Shown here piece by piece: positions 38,191-47,088 of a stretch of 64,000 nt of DNA. Numbering within the stretch: the first letter of the stretch is position 1; every line of letters starts with the position of its first letter. The notes under the pieces are model-generated. The model was not told the DNA's origin. It saw only the letters and a program-made list of their open reading frames with translations, and searched no databases. Origin of the DNA: Smithella sp. (lineage in GTDB: Bacteria; Desulfobacterota; Syntrophia; Syntrophales; Smithellaceae); the NCBI GenBank assembly GCA_018056685.1, contig JAGPFC010000005.1:1-64000 (forward strand), in the 5' to 3' direction. The translations under genes were made by a program, and so were the position numbers.

Positions 38191-40032
38191 ATGGCGAGTC
38201 TATGGATTGATTTAAGGGATATCAAATTCCAGTTGTTTGAAGTCTTAAAGATTGAAGAAACATTACTGGGCAAAGGCCGTTACAAGGATTATGATGCGGA
38301 TACGTGCAAAATGGTTCTGGATCAGGCGGCAAAGTTTTCGGAGTTGGAGCTTGCTCCCACTTATCCTGATGAAGTACATCGTAAACCGGTTGAAGCAACA
38401 TTCGATAAAGGAAAAGTAACAACACCTGAATCTTACAAGAGACTTTGGAAACTTTATTGTGAGGCCGGTTACATGGCCACGGCTGATCAGCCCGAAGTCG
38501 GTGGTCAGGGATTCCCCGCCGTTATCGCTGCAGCCTGCGCAAACATGTTTCTTTCCTGCAATCAGGCGTTCATTATGTATCCCGGTCTTTCCCACGGTGC
38601 GGCAAGATTGATGGAGGATTTCTTCAAACATCCGTTGCGCGACATCCTTCTGGAAAAAATGTACTCCGGCGAATGGGCGGGAACCATGTGTCTGACTGAA
38701 CCGGGAGCCGGTTCCGACGTCGGTCTTTTAAAAACGACCGCCAAGAAGAATGCCGACGGCACCTACTCCATCGTAGGCACCAAGAGCTTCATTTCCGCCG
38801 GTGATCATGATCTGACCCCGAACATTATTCATCCTGTTCTGGCCAGAATCGAAGGTGACCCTCCCGGAACCAAGGGTATTTCCATTTTCATGGTTCCCAA
38901 GATCAGATTCAACGAGAAGGGTGAATTGCTGGAACCCAACGACGTGCAGTGCGGCAATATCGAAAGCAAGATGGGTATCCACGGCAACGCGACCTGTACA
39001 CTGAATTTCGGCACCGACAACAAGTGCATCGGTTATCTGATGGGCGAAGAGCGTGAAGGTATGCCGATCATGTTCCACATGATGAATGAAGAACGTCAGG
39101 GCGTCGGCATGATGGGCGCGTCACTTGCGGGTGCGGCTTATCTCCATGCCCTTGATTATGCCAAGCAGCGCGTTCAGGGCGCGAATGTCATCGAAATGGC
39201 TATGAAGGTTGAAAATCCAAAACCGGTTACGATTATTAATCATCCGGACGTACGCAGAATGCTGCTCAAGCAAAAAGCTATCGCAGAAGGCTGCCGTCTG
39301 CTTTGCTTCTTCTGTTACTTCTGTATGGATAATGAATTCAACGCCATGATCGATAAGAATGAAGAACAGCAGGCTTACTGGCATGGTTTTATCGAACTGC
39401 TGACACCCATTGTCAAAGCGTACAGCACAGACATGGGTATGGAAGCCTGTCAGCTGGCCGTACAGACCTACGGCGGTTATGGTTTCTGCCGTGAGTATCC
39501 GGTTGAACAGATGATGAGAGATCAGAAGATCAATCAGATCTACGAAGGAACAAACGGTATTCAGGCTCTTGACCTTCTGGGTCGTAAACTGGGCATGAAG
39601 AAAGGCCTTTATTTCATGAACCTGATGGCCATGATCAATGAAACCATTGCAGAAGGCAAGAAGGTTGAAGCTTTGAAGAAAGAAACGGAAACCGTCGAAA
39701 AAGCTTTGAATGCGTGCGCAGAAACATCGATGGCTTTCGCCAAGATGATCAAGACCACGCCTTACGTTCCCCTGATTGGTGCCTGTGATTTCCTGACCTG
39801 CATGGGCGATGTCATTGTCGGCTGGCTGCAGCTCAAACAAGCACTGGTCGCTGTTCCGAAGTTCTTCGCAGCGGAAACCAGTGAACAGGACAAAGCCTTC
39901 TATCGCGGTAAGATTGAAGCGGCCAGATTCTTTATCGGTCGCATTACCGATATGGTTCCTGCCAAATTGGAAAACCTGAAGAAGGATGAACAGAGTTGTA
40001 TGAATATTCCTGAGGAATCGTTTGCAGTCTAA
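38191..40032 (+). CDS. Acyl-CoA dehydrogenase, long (613 aa) type
   Basis: FAD enzyme of beta-oxidation. At 613 aa it belongs to the long subfamily with a C-terminal extension (about 130 residues beyond the core). FAD/substrate signature MCLTEPGAGSDVG and the catalytic Glu in IYEGTNGIQALDLLG are intact, unlike in the two enzymes at 50.8-53.4 kb. Strong AAGGAGGAG site; own promoter and terminator. The substrate is unknown; fatty or branched acyl-CoA is likely for a syntroph. Confidence 0.93.
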   Translation: MASLWIDLRDIKFQLFEVLKIEETLLGKGRYKDYDADTCKMVLDQAAKFSELELAPTYPDEVHRKPVEATFDKGKVTTPESYKRLWKLYCEAGYMATADQPEVGGQGFPAVIAAACANMFLSCNQAFIMYPGLSHGAARLMEDFFKHPLRDILLEKMYSGEWAGTMCLTEPGAGSDVGLLKTTAKKNADGTYSIVGTKSFISAGDHDLTPNIIHPVLARIEGDPPGTKGISIFMVPKIRFNEKGELLEPNDVQCGNIESKMGIHGNATCTLNFGTDNKCIGYLMGEEREGMPIMFHMMNEERQGVGMMGASLAGAAYLHALDYAKQRVQGANVIEMAMKVENPKPVTIINHPDVRRMLLKQKAIAEGCRLLCFFCYFCMDNEFNAMIDKNEEQQAYWHGFIELLTPIVKAYSTDMGMEACQLAVQTYGGYGFCREYPVEQMMRDQKINQIYEGTNGIQALDLLGRKLGMKKGLYFMNLMAMINETIAEGKKVEALKKETETVEKALNACAETSMAFAKMIKTTPYVPLIGACDFLTCMGDVIVGWLQLKQALVAVPKFFAAETSEQDKAFYRGKIEAARFFIGRITDMVPAKLENLKKDEQSCMNIPEESFAV

Positions 40033-40060
40033 GAACGGTTTATTTGGATAGTAACTTTTT

Positions 40061-40094
40061 AAAGGCGGGGAGGGTGAAAACTTCCCGCCTTTTT
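40061..40094 (+). terminator. Rho-independent terminator
   Basis: AAAGGCGGG (40061-40069) and CCCGCCTTT (40084-40092), then TT. It ends the acyl-CoA dehydrogenase transcript. Confidence 0.85.
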
Positions 40095-40198
40095 AGTGAC
40101 ACTCGCTAAGCGCGAATGTAATGAAGCGCGAAGCGTAAGTGGAACTATCCCCGAAGCGCAGCAGAGTGGGATTGTCCTCTTGACCCGCCTTTTAAATT
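40095..40198. repeat. Short imperfect direct repeat
   Basis: Two related units, AGCGCGAAGCGTAAGTGGA and AGCGCAGCAGAGTGGGA, each ended by a TCC, lie near 40125-40175 inside a non-coding gap. Origin unknown; it is unlike the REP hairpins at 11.6-20.1 kb. Confidence 0.4.
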
Positions 40199-40213
40199 GT
40201 GTCAGAAGAATTC

Positions 40214-40714
40214 ATGGGCAGAAGAAAGCAGAAGACGCAATTACAATCGATAGGCGATGTGTTATTTCCTCTTTTAAAAAAAAGAGGAATGGCCTCCAGA
40301 ATTGAAGACAATGCCATTCGCAAACTATGGCCCAAAGCTGTTGGTCCTAAAATCGCCGCTCAAACCAAGCCGGACTCCTTGCGAAACGGAACATTATTTG
40401 TCAAAACGGTTTCTTCGGTTTGGGTGCAGCAGCTTCATTTCATGAGAGAAGAAATTCTGACTAAGATCAATAATCTTTTGACAAAACCCGTGATCAAGGA
40501 AATCCGTTTTGTGGTAGGGTACGATCAGGTTCAGGGAAAAAATAAGGAACACGAGTCTGTATTTAAAAAAACCGTTTTAAAAAAGAGAGATCGGGAAATG
40601 ATAGCCGAATGCACGGATGCCTTAACCGATCGGGAATTAGCCTCTGTCTTAAAAAAAGTTATGCAGTTGGAAATCAGCCGGCGCCGTCAATGGGAAAACG
40701 GGAAAGATCATTGA
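40214..40714 (+). CDS. DUF721 (DciA-like) protein
   Basis: About 166 aa. The DUF721 core is visible (LWPKAVGPKIAAQTKPDSLRNGTLFVKTVSSVWVQQL). DciA proteins help load the replicative helicase in bacteria lacking DnaC/DnaI. Start ATG 40214 with AGAAG ahead is preferred; GTG 40199 is possible. The 3' end overlaps that of the convergent methyltransferase gene by 41 bases. Confidence 0.8.
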   Translation: MGRRKQKTQLQSIGDVLFPLLKKRGMASRIEDNAIRKLWPKAVGPKIAAQTKPDSLRNGTLFVKTVSSVWVQQLHFMREEILTKINNLLTKPVIKEIRFVVGYDQVQGKNKEHESVFKKTVLKKRDREMIAECTDALTDRELASVLKKVMQLEISRRRQWENGKDH

Positions 40715-41426
40715 AGATAGCGGACATTTCTTTGGAATAGATTTTTTCATCTTTATAAATAAAAAGCGGAGGTTCAATCTGCAACTGCTCGCGCCCGTTT
40801 TTTTTACCTTCTACCAAAGCAAAAACAGCATCAGAATACATATTGGAAAAGACGAGCTTCATTCTTTTCGGTTCAATACCGGTGGATCGGAAAAGATAAA
40901 TCATTTCCACCAGTCTTTTTGCCGGGTAAATCGTAAAAACATTGCCTGTTGGTTTGAGCAGATATTTTGCGGCATTTAGAAAATCTTTCAGAGAACCTTT
41001 TATTTCGTGACGGGCAATGGCTCTTTCTTCATGAGGATTGATCCGTCCGGAGTTTAACTTTCGGTAGGGAGGATTAAAAATCACCGAGTCAAAGGTGTGT
41101 TCCTGAAAGATATTTTTTACGCTATGCGCGTTACCTTGAATGATCTCGACCCGGCTATCCAGGTTATTGATTCGTGCGTTCTTCCGGGCCAGCACAGAAA
41201 GGTTATCCTGGATTTCCAAACCGGCACCATTGGTGCCCGGGAAACGTCTCGCCAGAATAAGAAGAATCACACCGCTGCCACAACCGATATCGATAAAAGT
41301 TGCGCGCTGTTTCAACGAAGCAAAATGGGCAAGCAGAATGGAATCCAGGGAAAAACGATACCCTTTTTTGTTCTGAAAAATTCTTAATCCGCCGTTAAGA
41401 ATTTCGTCGAGCGTTTCATCATCCAT
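40674..41426 (-). CDS. tRNA1(Val) adenine-N6-methyltransferase-like (TrmN6/YfiC)
   Basis: A 250-aa SAM methyltransferase: N-terminal YRFSLDSILLAHF typical of YfiC, motif I FIDIGCGSGVILLIL and catalytic NPPY (FNPPYRKL). Such enzymes methylate A37 of tRNA-Val. It is followed on the same strand... upstream by the DUF1015 gene (22-base gap), so both may share a transcript. The tRNA target is inferred from family. Confidence 0.85.
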   Translation of the reverse strand: MDDETLDEILNGGLRIFQNKKGYRFSLDSILLAHFASLKQRATFIDIGCGSGVILLILARRFPGTNGAGLEIQDNLSVLARKNARINNLDSRVEIIQGNAHSVKNIFQEHTFDSVIFNPPYRKLNSGRINPHEERAIARHEIKGSLKDFLNAAKYLLKPTGNVFTIYPAKRLVEMIYLFRSTGIEPKRMKLVFSNMYSDAVFALVEGKKNGREQLQIEPPLFIYKDEKIYSKEMSAIFNDLSRFPIDGAG

Positions 41427-41447
41427 TTTTCAGATCGACAACACCTT

Positions 41448-42689
41448 TTAATCCAGGCGATGAGTGAAGAGACCGCTGCGCAACTTCGGTTCGAACCATG
41501 TGGATTTCGGAGGCATAATGGCTCCCGCGTCGGCTACTTTGATGATCTGTTCCATACTGGTTGGATAGAGCGCAAAAGCCACGGCAAACCCGTCCTGGTT
41601 GACGAGCTTTTCCAGTTCATCCATCCCTCTGATGCCGCCTATGAACTTGATGCGATCATCCACGCGCGGATCTTGAATGTTCAGAACCGGATAAAGCAGA
41701 TGTTCCTGCAAGATGGCCGCGTCGAGACTGGCAACAGGATCGTTCGCGTTATACACCCCTTCTTTAATGGTTAATTTATACCATTGACCGCCCAGATACA
41801 TGCCGAAATCATGAAACTGTTGCGGTGATCTTGCCGTAAAGTTTTTCCTGACTGTAAACTTCAAGCTGATCTTTTCAATAAATTGCTCCGGGGTCAGACC
41901 GTTCAAATCTTTCACCGCCCGGTTGTAATCCATCACTTTCAGTTGTGTGTGCGGAAAAAAGACAGCCAGCACTGATTCGTATTCATTAGAGGATGGTTGA
42001 GAGCTATTTTGGGATCTTCTGTTTCTGGCAATGGTTGTCGCTGCGGCTGCCCGGTGATGGCCGTCGGCGATATACAGGGCATCCACGGCAAGAAATTCTT
42101 TCTTGATTTCTTCTATGTGTCGGGTGTCGGCTACAACCCAGACGGTGTGTTTCACCCCGTCTTCGGCCGTGAAATCATATTCCGGGACGCCGGAAGATAT
42201 TTGATCGACAATCCTGTTTAAGCCCTGGCATTCGCGATAACTGATAAAGACCGGGCCGGTTTGAGCATTGACCGTATCCACGTGCTTGATGCGATCTTCT
42301 TCCTTGTCCTTTCTGGTCAATTCATGCTTTTTGATTTTTCCGGCATCGTACTCAGCAGCGCTCATCAGGCCGACGATTCCGGTTTGTACCTGCGACCCCA
42401 TTTGCTGTCTGTAAATATAAAAACATGGTGATTCATCCTGGATCAGGATTCCTTTTACCCGCATATCAATAAAATTACGTTTGGCCGTCTGATAAATCAG
42501 ATCGTCATTGCTTTTGGTGTTGTCGGGAACATCAATTTCCGATTTTTCCACGTGCATAAAACTCAAAGGATTGCCGGCAACCGCTTTTTGTCCTTCTTCC
42601 CGGGTCATGACATCATAAGGAAGAGCTGCCACCTGAGCGACAAATTTTTTATCCGGCCGTACCGCCTTAAAAGGTAAAACTAATGCCAT
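41448..42689 (-). CDS. DUF1015 family protein
   Basis: A 413-aa cytoplasmic protein. DUF1015 features are FKAVRPDKKFVAQVAALPYDV at the start, FYIYRQQM, LYIADGHHRAAAA in the middle (the most conserved block) and FIGGIRGMDELE near the end. Function of the family is not established; neighbours in some genomes suggest amino-acid or serine metabolism. It ends 22 bases before the TrmN6-like gene. Confidence 0.9.
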   Translation of the reverse strand: MALVLPFKAVRPDKKFVAQVAALPYDVMTREEGQKAVAGNPLSFMHVEKSEIDVPDNTKSNDDLIYQTAKRNFIDMRVKGILIQDESPCFYIYRQQMGSQVQTGIVGLMSAAEYDAGKIKKHELTRKDKEEDRIKHVDTVNAQTGPVFISYRECQGLNRIVDQISSGVPEYDFTAEDGVKHTVWVVADTRHIEEIKKEFLAVDALYIADGHHRAAAATTIARNRRSQNSSQPSSNEYESVLAVFFPHTQLKVMDYNRAVKDLNGLTPEQFIEKISLKFTVRKNFTARSPQQFHDFGMYLGGQWYKLTIKEGVYNANDPVASLDAAILQEHLLYPVLNIQDPRVDDRIKFIGGIRGMDELEKLVNQDGFAVAFALYPTSMEQIIKVADAGAIMPPKSTWFEPKLRSGLFTHRLD

Positions 42690-42783
42690 AAATCTTTCTC
42701 CTGCTTTTCAATATTTTCTTGCGGAACTGATAACATACTGTCATAATCTATACAATATAAAATTCATGCAAAACGGAGATGGC

Positions 42784-43266
42784 ATGGAGAATACTCTGGT
42801 TTTCATTCACGGTCTGGAAAGTACGGCGCAAGGCGCCAAGGGGCAGTATTTCGCTCAACATTTTCCTGAAATGATTATTGAGGATTACGTTGGGGATTTT
42901 GCTTCACGCATGAAAAAATTGCGCGATCTTCTTGCGGAGAAAAACAACTTAATCATTGTAGGATCCAGCTACGGCGGACTCATGGCTGTTCAATATGCCA
43001 TGGAAAATGAAAACAGGATTAAGAAGTTGATCTTGCTTGCGCCGGCTTTAAATCTTCCCGAATTCAATTCATTTGAAAAAAAGCAATTGCATATTCCCGT
43101 CATTGTTTATCACGGCACAAACGACGATGTGGTCAATCCGCAAATTGTCAAGGAAGTTGCCATCGAATATTTCAATCATCTTGAGCATCATTTTGTGGAA
43201 GACGACCATCCCCTGCGTGAAACGTTTTCCACGCTGAACTGGCAAAAACTGCTCACGTCCGAGTGA
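42784..43266 (+). CDS. YqiA-like alpha/beta hydrolase
   Basis: About 160 aa, a minimal alpha/beta hydrolase of the UPF0227/YqiA type: FIHGLEST, nucleophile GSSYGGLMA, acid in YHGTNDDVV and His in DDHPL. Start ATG 42784 is chosen over 42766 for the GGAGA site at the right distance. Esterase activity is likely; the substrate is unknown. Confidence 0.82.
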   Translation: MENTLVFIHGLESTAQGAKGQYFAQHFPEMIIEDYVGDFASRMKKLRDLLAEKNNLIIVGSSYGGLMAVQYAMENENRIKKLILLAPALNLPEFNSFEKKQLHIPVIVYHGTNDDVVNPQIVKEVAIEYFNHLEHHFVEDDHPLRETFSTLNWQKLLTSE

Positions 43267-43285
43267 TCAGCAAGGTACAAATACC

Positions 43286-43314
43286 TTGACAATATTTTTC
43301 TGTTATCCTAGTCT
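43286..43314 (+). promoter_or_regulatory. Possible sigma-70 promoter
   Basis: TTGACA (43286-43291), 17 bases, TAGTCT (43309-43314), 28 bases before the NIL-ferredoxin start. The -10 is poor. Confidence 0.45.
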
Positions 43315-43341
43315 TTCGCAAATCTTAATGGATTAAAAAAT

Positions 43342-43752
43342 ATGTTTTCCAAGAAAATCGTTATTCGCTATACTCCCGACACGGTACAACAACCGGTGAT
43401 TTATCAACTGGTTAAACAATATAACCTCGTGTTTAATATTTTGAAGGCGAGAATTTTCCCCCGCCGTGAAGGTGTTATTGTTCTCGAGTTAAGCGGAACA
43501 AAAGATAATTTTGATCACGGCATCCGTTTCTTGAAAGAAATGGGGCTGAAGGTTGAGCCCCTGTCCAAGAGCGTCAGTCAGAACTCCGATAAGTGCGTTC
43601 ACTGCGGCGCCTGCACCGCTTTTTGCCCGACAGGAGCGTTGTCTTTTGAAAAGGAATCACACAAAGTGATCTTTGATCCGGAAAAATGCAACGGTTGCGA
43701 ACTGTGTGTTTCAGCCTGTCCCGTTCGTGCTATGGAGATTGATCTTTTATAA
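43342..43752 (+). CDS. NIL-domain 2[4Fe-4S] ferredoxin
   Basis: A 136-aa protein with an N-terminal NIL domain (about residues 1-75) and a C-terminal ferredoxin with two clusters: CVHCGACTAFCP and CNGCELCVSACP. NIL domains also occur on MetN-type transporters as ligand sensors. NIL-ferredoxins are frequent in methanogens and sulphur-metabolising anaerobes, with suggested roles in sulphur or homocysteine metabolism. It stands alone. Confidence 0.9.
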   Translation: MFSKKIVIRYTPDTVQQPVIYQLVKQYNLVFNILKARIFPRREGVIVLELSGTKDNFDHGIRFLKEMGLKVEPLSKSVSQNSDKCVHCGACTAFCPTGALSFEKESHKVIFDPEKCNGCELCVSACPVRAMEIDLL

Positions 43753-43789
43753 CCTTTTTTTAAGTTTCAGCATCTGAGTAGAACAGCAA

Positions 43790-44152
43790 TCACTTTTTCT
43801 TAAATTCTCTTTCTACCTCTTTTCTTGATGATTCAAGCATCTTACCAACATCTTTGGGGGCGGTTTTTGTTTTTCTGTATAAATCCTTGCCGTCTTCCAC
43901 AAAGCTCTTGCTTTTGTCTTTGATTTGATTGATACTTGATTTCATGATTTTAACGGATTCCTGAGGCTTAGGTATGTTTGTCGGATCCTTTAAGTAGAAA
44001 TAACTGTAAGCAACTACAGTGAGAATCAGTAAACCAAGTAATAGTTTGAGTGCGCTTTTAACAATAAAAATCAATATGAAAAGAATAATGATGCTGGCAC
44101 CTATTACGAGAGCTGTCGGATGAGACGACAAATAGCCGGTGATTGCTTCCAT
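43790..44152 (-). CDS. Small membrane protein with charged tail
   Basis: A 120-aa protein with a double hydrophobic hairpin (about residues 14-55) and a hydrophilic Lys/Glu-rich helical tail (SSINQIKDKSKSFVEDGKD). No family recognised. Its promoter region is shared with the divergent rnc gene. AAAGGAGAT precedes the ATG. Confidence 0.65.
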   Translation of the reverse strand: MEAITGYLSSHPTALVIGASIIILFILIFIVKSALKLLLGLLILTVVAYSYFYLKDPTNIPKPQESVKIMKSSINQIKDKSKSFVEDGKDLYRKTKTAPKDVGKMLESSRKEVEREFKKK

Positions 44153-44380
44153 TGTTCGATCTCCTTTGTTTAAACTATGTGAAATTTTATCATATTTTTT
44201 TTTATTTTACAGTGAAAATCTTACAGGAATCAATAGCTTTATGATTTCATTCAATATATCTTATTCATTAAAAGTTCAGTCGCCGATATCCAGTTCCTTG
44301 TTATTTTGAGTAATTTGTGAGCAAAAATACAACATAGAAAACACATACAATTTCAAAACAATGTTTTTTGAAAGTATTTT

Positions 44381-45097
44381 ATGAATGAAAACCGATTCCA
44401 TGATCTGAATAACCTGGAAGAAAAATTGGGGTATGTCTTCCGGGATAAAAGCCTTCTTTCGACGGCGCTGACTCATCGTTCTTATACCAATGAGCATCAC
44501 CAACTTGCCTTGTCCGATAATGAAAGGATGGAATTCCTGGGCGACAGCGTTTTGGGGCTTTGCGTGAGTGATTTTCTTATTAAAAAATATGCCGCTTATC
44601 CAGAGGGCGATCTGACTAAAATACGCGCTATGCTGGTTGGCGAAAAAAATCTTGCGCAGCTTGCCACAGATTTACGCATTGGCGATTTTCTTTTAATCGG
44701 TCACGGCGAAGAGACTTCCGGAAGCCGTCACAAAGAATCGTTTCTGGCGAACGCTCTGGAAGCGGTTATTGCCGCTGTGTATCTTGATTCTGATTTTAAC
44801 AGGGTCAAGGAGATGATCACGAATTTGATTGACCCTCTGATCCAGAACAATAATCTGTCCTCCGCGGATTATTTTGATTATAAAACAGCCCTTCAGGAAC
44901 TCTGCCAGAAACGATATAAAACCGTCCCCGCCTATATTGTCGTTGACTCAAAAGGTCCGGAACATGCTAAAATATTTGAGGTAAAAGTAGCTGTCGTCAA
45001 TAAATTGACGGAATACGGAAGCGGCAGAAGTAAGAAAGAGGCTGAAAAACAGGCGGCGAAAAAAGCCTGGGAAATGCTGCAGAATGAAAAAGATTAA
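44381..45097 (+). CDS. rnc: Ribonuclease III
   Basis: A 238-aa double-strand RNA endonuclease. The catalytic signature NERMEFLGDSVLGL (about 44-57) and the downstream acidic residues in LANALEAVIAAVYLD are intact; a C-terminal dsRNA-binding domain (DYKTALQELCQKRYKTVPAY ... SKKEAEKQAAKKAWE) follows. It overlaps the radical SAM gene by 14 bases; era follows, giving the common rnc-era association. Confidence 0.95.
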   Translation: MNENRFHDLNNLEEKLGYVFRDKSLLSTALTHRSYTNEHHQLALSDNERMEFLGDSVLGLCVSDFLIKKYAAYPEGDLTKIRAMLVGEKNLAQLATDLRIGDFLLIGHGEETSGSRHKESFLANALEAVIAAVYLDSDFNRVKEMITNLIDPLIQNNNLSSADYFDYKTALQELCQKRYKTVPAYIVVDSKGPEHAKIFEVKVAVVNKLTEYGSGRSKKEAEKQAAKKAWEMLQNEKD

Positions 45098-46172
45098 TTC
45101 CGAATCTGAAAGCAGCGGTCATTTCGTCATTCCTGTTTTCATTATGAATAGCGGTTGTCCGCATCGCTGTACCTTTTGCAATCAAGCCATCACGGCCGGA
45201 AATTATCCCCATGAAATAAACAGAGATTATTTTGATGCGGCGGTTAACACTTATCTTTCCTGGAACCAAGACAGATCCAAAAAAGCGGAGATTGCCTTTT
45301 ACGGCGGCAACTTTACAGGCGTTGAACCCGCTTATCAGGAAAAGCTCCTGACCTGGGCGTCTGCCTATGTCGAAAAGAAACTGGTGCATGCCATCAGAAT
45401 TTCGACGAGACCGGATTATATTTCAGAAAGCAAATTGCTGTTACTGAAGCAATACAGAGTCAATACAGTGGAAATAGGAGCGCAATCATTTGTTGACGCC
45501 GTGTTGGAACAGTCTCAAAGGGGGCATAGTTCCGAAGATATAGAAAAGTCTATCGACGTTTTAAAGCAAAACGGATTCCGGACGGGCCTGCATCTCATGG
45601 TCGGTCTGCCCGGTGATACAAAGGAAGGATTCCTCTATTCGGTGGATCAAACGATCAAGCTGCAACCTGATACGGTGAGAATTCATCCGGTCCTGGTTTT
45701 CCGCGATACGGTACTGGCCGAAGAATTCAAACGGGGGATGTACCAACCTCTGGAACTGACAGAAGCTGTTGCGTTATGTGCCTTGGCCTGGGCAAAGTTA
45801 TCCGGATCCGGCATACGGATCATCAGAATGGGCTTGCAGGTGACGCCGGAAATGGAAAAAGCCGGCGCAATACTGGCCGGTCCGGTTCATCCGGCATTCG
45901 GAAGCCTTGTACTTTCGACGGTTTACTATCATCATACTGTCAAACTTTTAAAAGATCTTTCTCATCACACCAAAGAGATTCGATTTCAATTGTCACAGCG
46001 TGATATGTCCAGCTTCCGTGGCTTAAACAATGCCAATATCATGGCGATAAAAAAGCTTTACCCGCACATTCATTTAATTATAGAATCAGACTCAGAAAAA
46101 ACGCGTGGCGAAATATCCGTTCAGACCGATACCGGAGAATGGATGAATCTGAAAATTCCGGGTGTCAGATAA
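45084..46172 (+). CDS. Elp3-like radical SAM protein
   Basis: A 362-aa radical SAM protein with CPHRCTFC (CX3CX2C), YGGNFTGV, ISTRPDYI, VEIGAQSFVDAVL and GLHLMVGLPGD, the set seen in Elp3/HemN-type proteins lacking the acetyltransferase domain. Lies between rnc and era; such clusters are common in deltaproteobacteria. The substrate, perhaps tRNA, is unknown. Confidence 0.85.
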   Translation: MKKINSESESSGHFVIPVFIMNSGCPHRCTFCNQAITAGNYPHEINRDYFDAAVNTYLSWNQDRSKKAEIAFYGGNFTGVEPAYQEKLLTWASAYVEKKLVHAIRISTRPDYISESKLLLLKQYRVNTVEIGAQSFVDAVLEQSQRGHSSEDIEKSIDVLKQNGFRTGLHLMVGLPGDTKEGFLYSVDQTIKLQPDTVRIHPVLVFRDTVLAEEFKRGMYQPLELTEAVALCALAWAKLSGSGIRIIRMGLQVTPEMEKAGAILAGPVHPAFGSLVLSTVYYHHTVKLLKDLSHHTKEIRFQLSQRDMSSFRGLNNANIMAIKKLYPHIHLIIESDSEKTRGEISVQTDTGEWMNLKIPGVR

Positions 46173-46190
46173 TTTGAGGAGAGATTAGAA

Positions 46191-47081
46191 TTGTTTAAAT
46201 CAGGATTTATAGGGATTATCGGCCGTCCGAATGCCGGGAAGTCGACGCTTTTTAATGCGATTATCGGCGATAAAATATCCATTATCACCGATAAACCGCA
46301 GACCACCAGAAACAAAATAACCGGCATCAAAAATTGTCCCGATGCGCAAATGATTTTTCTTGATACGCCCGGAATGCACAGACCGAAGACTCCGTTAAAT
46401 AAAGCCATGGTGCAGACCACCAGAGACACCATCGGCAGTGTTGACGTTCTTTTCATGCTTGTCGAAGCCAACACGGACGTTCATCCCCATGATCTTTTCC
46501 TTATCGAATCCCTGGCGCAGACAAAAGTGCCGGTGATTCTGGTGATCAATAAGATTGACCTTATTGAAAAGAAATTTCTTCTCCCGCTGATTGATAAATT
46601 CCGTGTGCTTTATGACTTCAGCGAAATCTTTCCTGTTTCCGCGTTAAAGGGTGACGGGATTGAAGATTTGTTGAATGCCGTTAAGGTCATGCTTCCGGAA
46701 GGACCACCATTCTATCCCGATGATATTCAAACCGATGCGACGGAAAGATTCATTGCGGCCGAATTCATCCGGGAAAAAATCACGCTGCTGACCAAGCAGG
46801 AGATCCCTTATGCAACGGCCGTGGAAATTGATTTATTCAAAGAGGATGAAGAAAAAAATCTTATTCGCATCAGCGCGGCCATCAATGTGGAAAAAGAGTC
46901 GCAAAAGGCGATTATCATCGGTAAAAGAGGAGCGATGCTCAAGAACATCGGTACTCAGGCCAGAATGGATATGGAAGCATTATTCGGCGCCAGGGTTTTT
47001 CTGGAACTTTTCGTCCGCGTGAAAAAAGACTGGACCAGTTCCGAGCGAATGCTTCAGGAATTCGGAATATTGAAACGTTGA
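46191..47081 (+). CDS. era: GTPase Era
   Basis: A 296-aa ribosome-assembly GTPase. G1 is GRPNAGKST, G3 is DTPGMHRPK, G4 is NKID, G5 is SALKGDG. The C-terminal KH domain has IIIGKRGAMLKNIGTQAR. Start is TTG 46191 behind GAGGAGAG. It is followed after 7 bases by der. Confidence 0.96.
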   Translation: MFKSGFIGIIGRPNAGKSTLFNAIIGDKISIITDKPQTTRNKITGIKNCPDAQMIFLDTPGMHRPKTPLNKAMVQTTRDTIGSVDVLFMLVEANTDVHPHDLFLIESLAQTKVPVILVINKIDLIEKKFLLPLIDKFRVLYDFSEIFPVSALKGDGIEDLLNAVKVMLPEGPPFYPDDIQTDATERFIAAEFIREKITLLTKQEIPYATAVEIDLFKEDEEKNLIRISAAINVEKESQKAIIIGKRGAMLKNIGTQARMDMEALFGARVFLELFVRVKKDWTSSERMLQEFGILKR

Positions 47082-47088
47082 GGTTGCC

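Noticed and set aside
39121..39840. 239-codon minus-strand frame in the 613-aa acyl-CoA dehydrogenase gene
   Set aside because: Antisense shadow of a well-supported gene.
43790..44152. Phage-shock or colicin-like protein
   Set aside because: Hydrophobic hairpin and charged tail are too general to support a named family.
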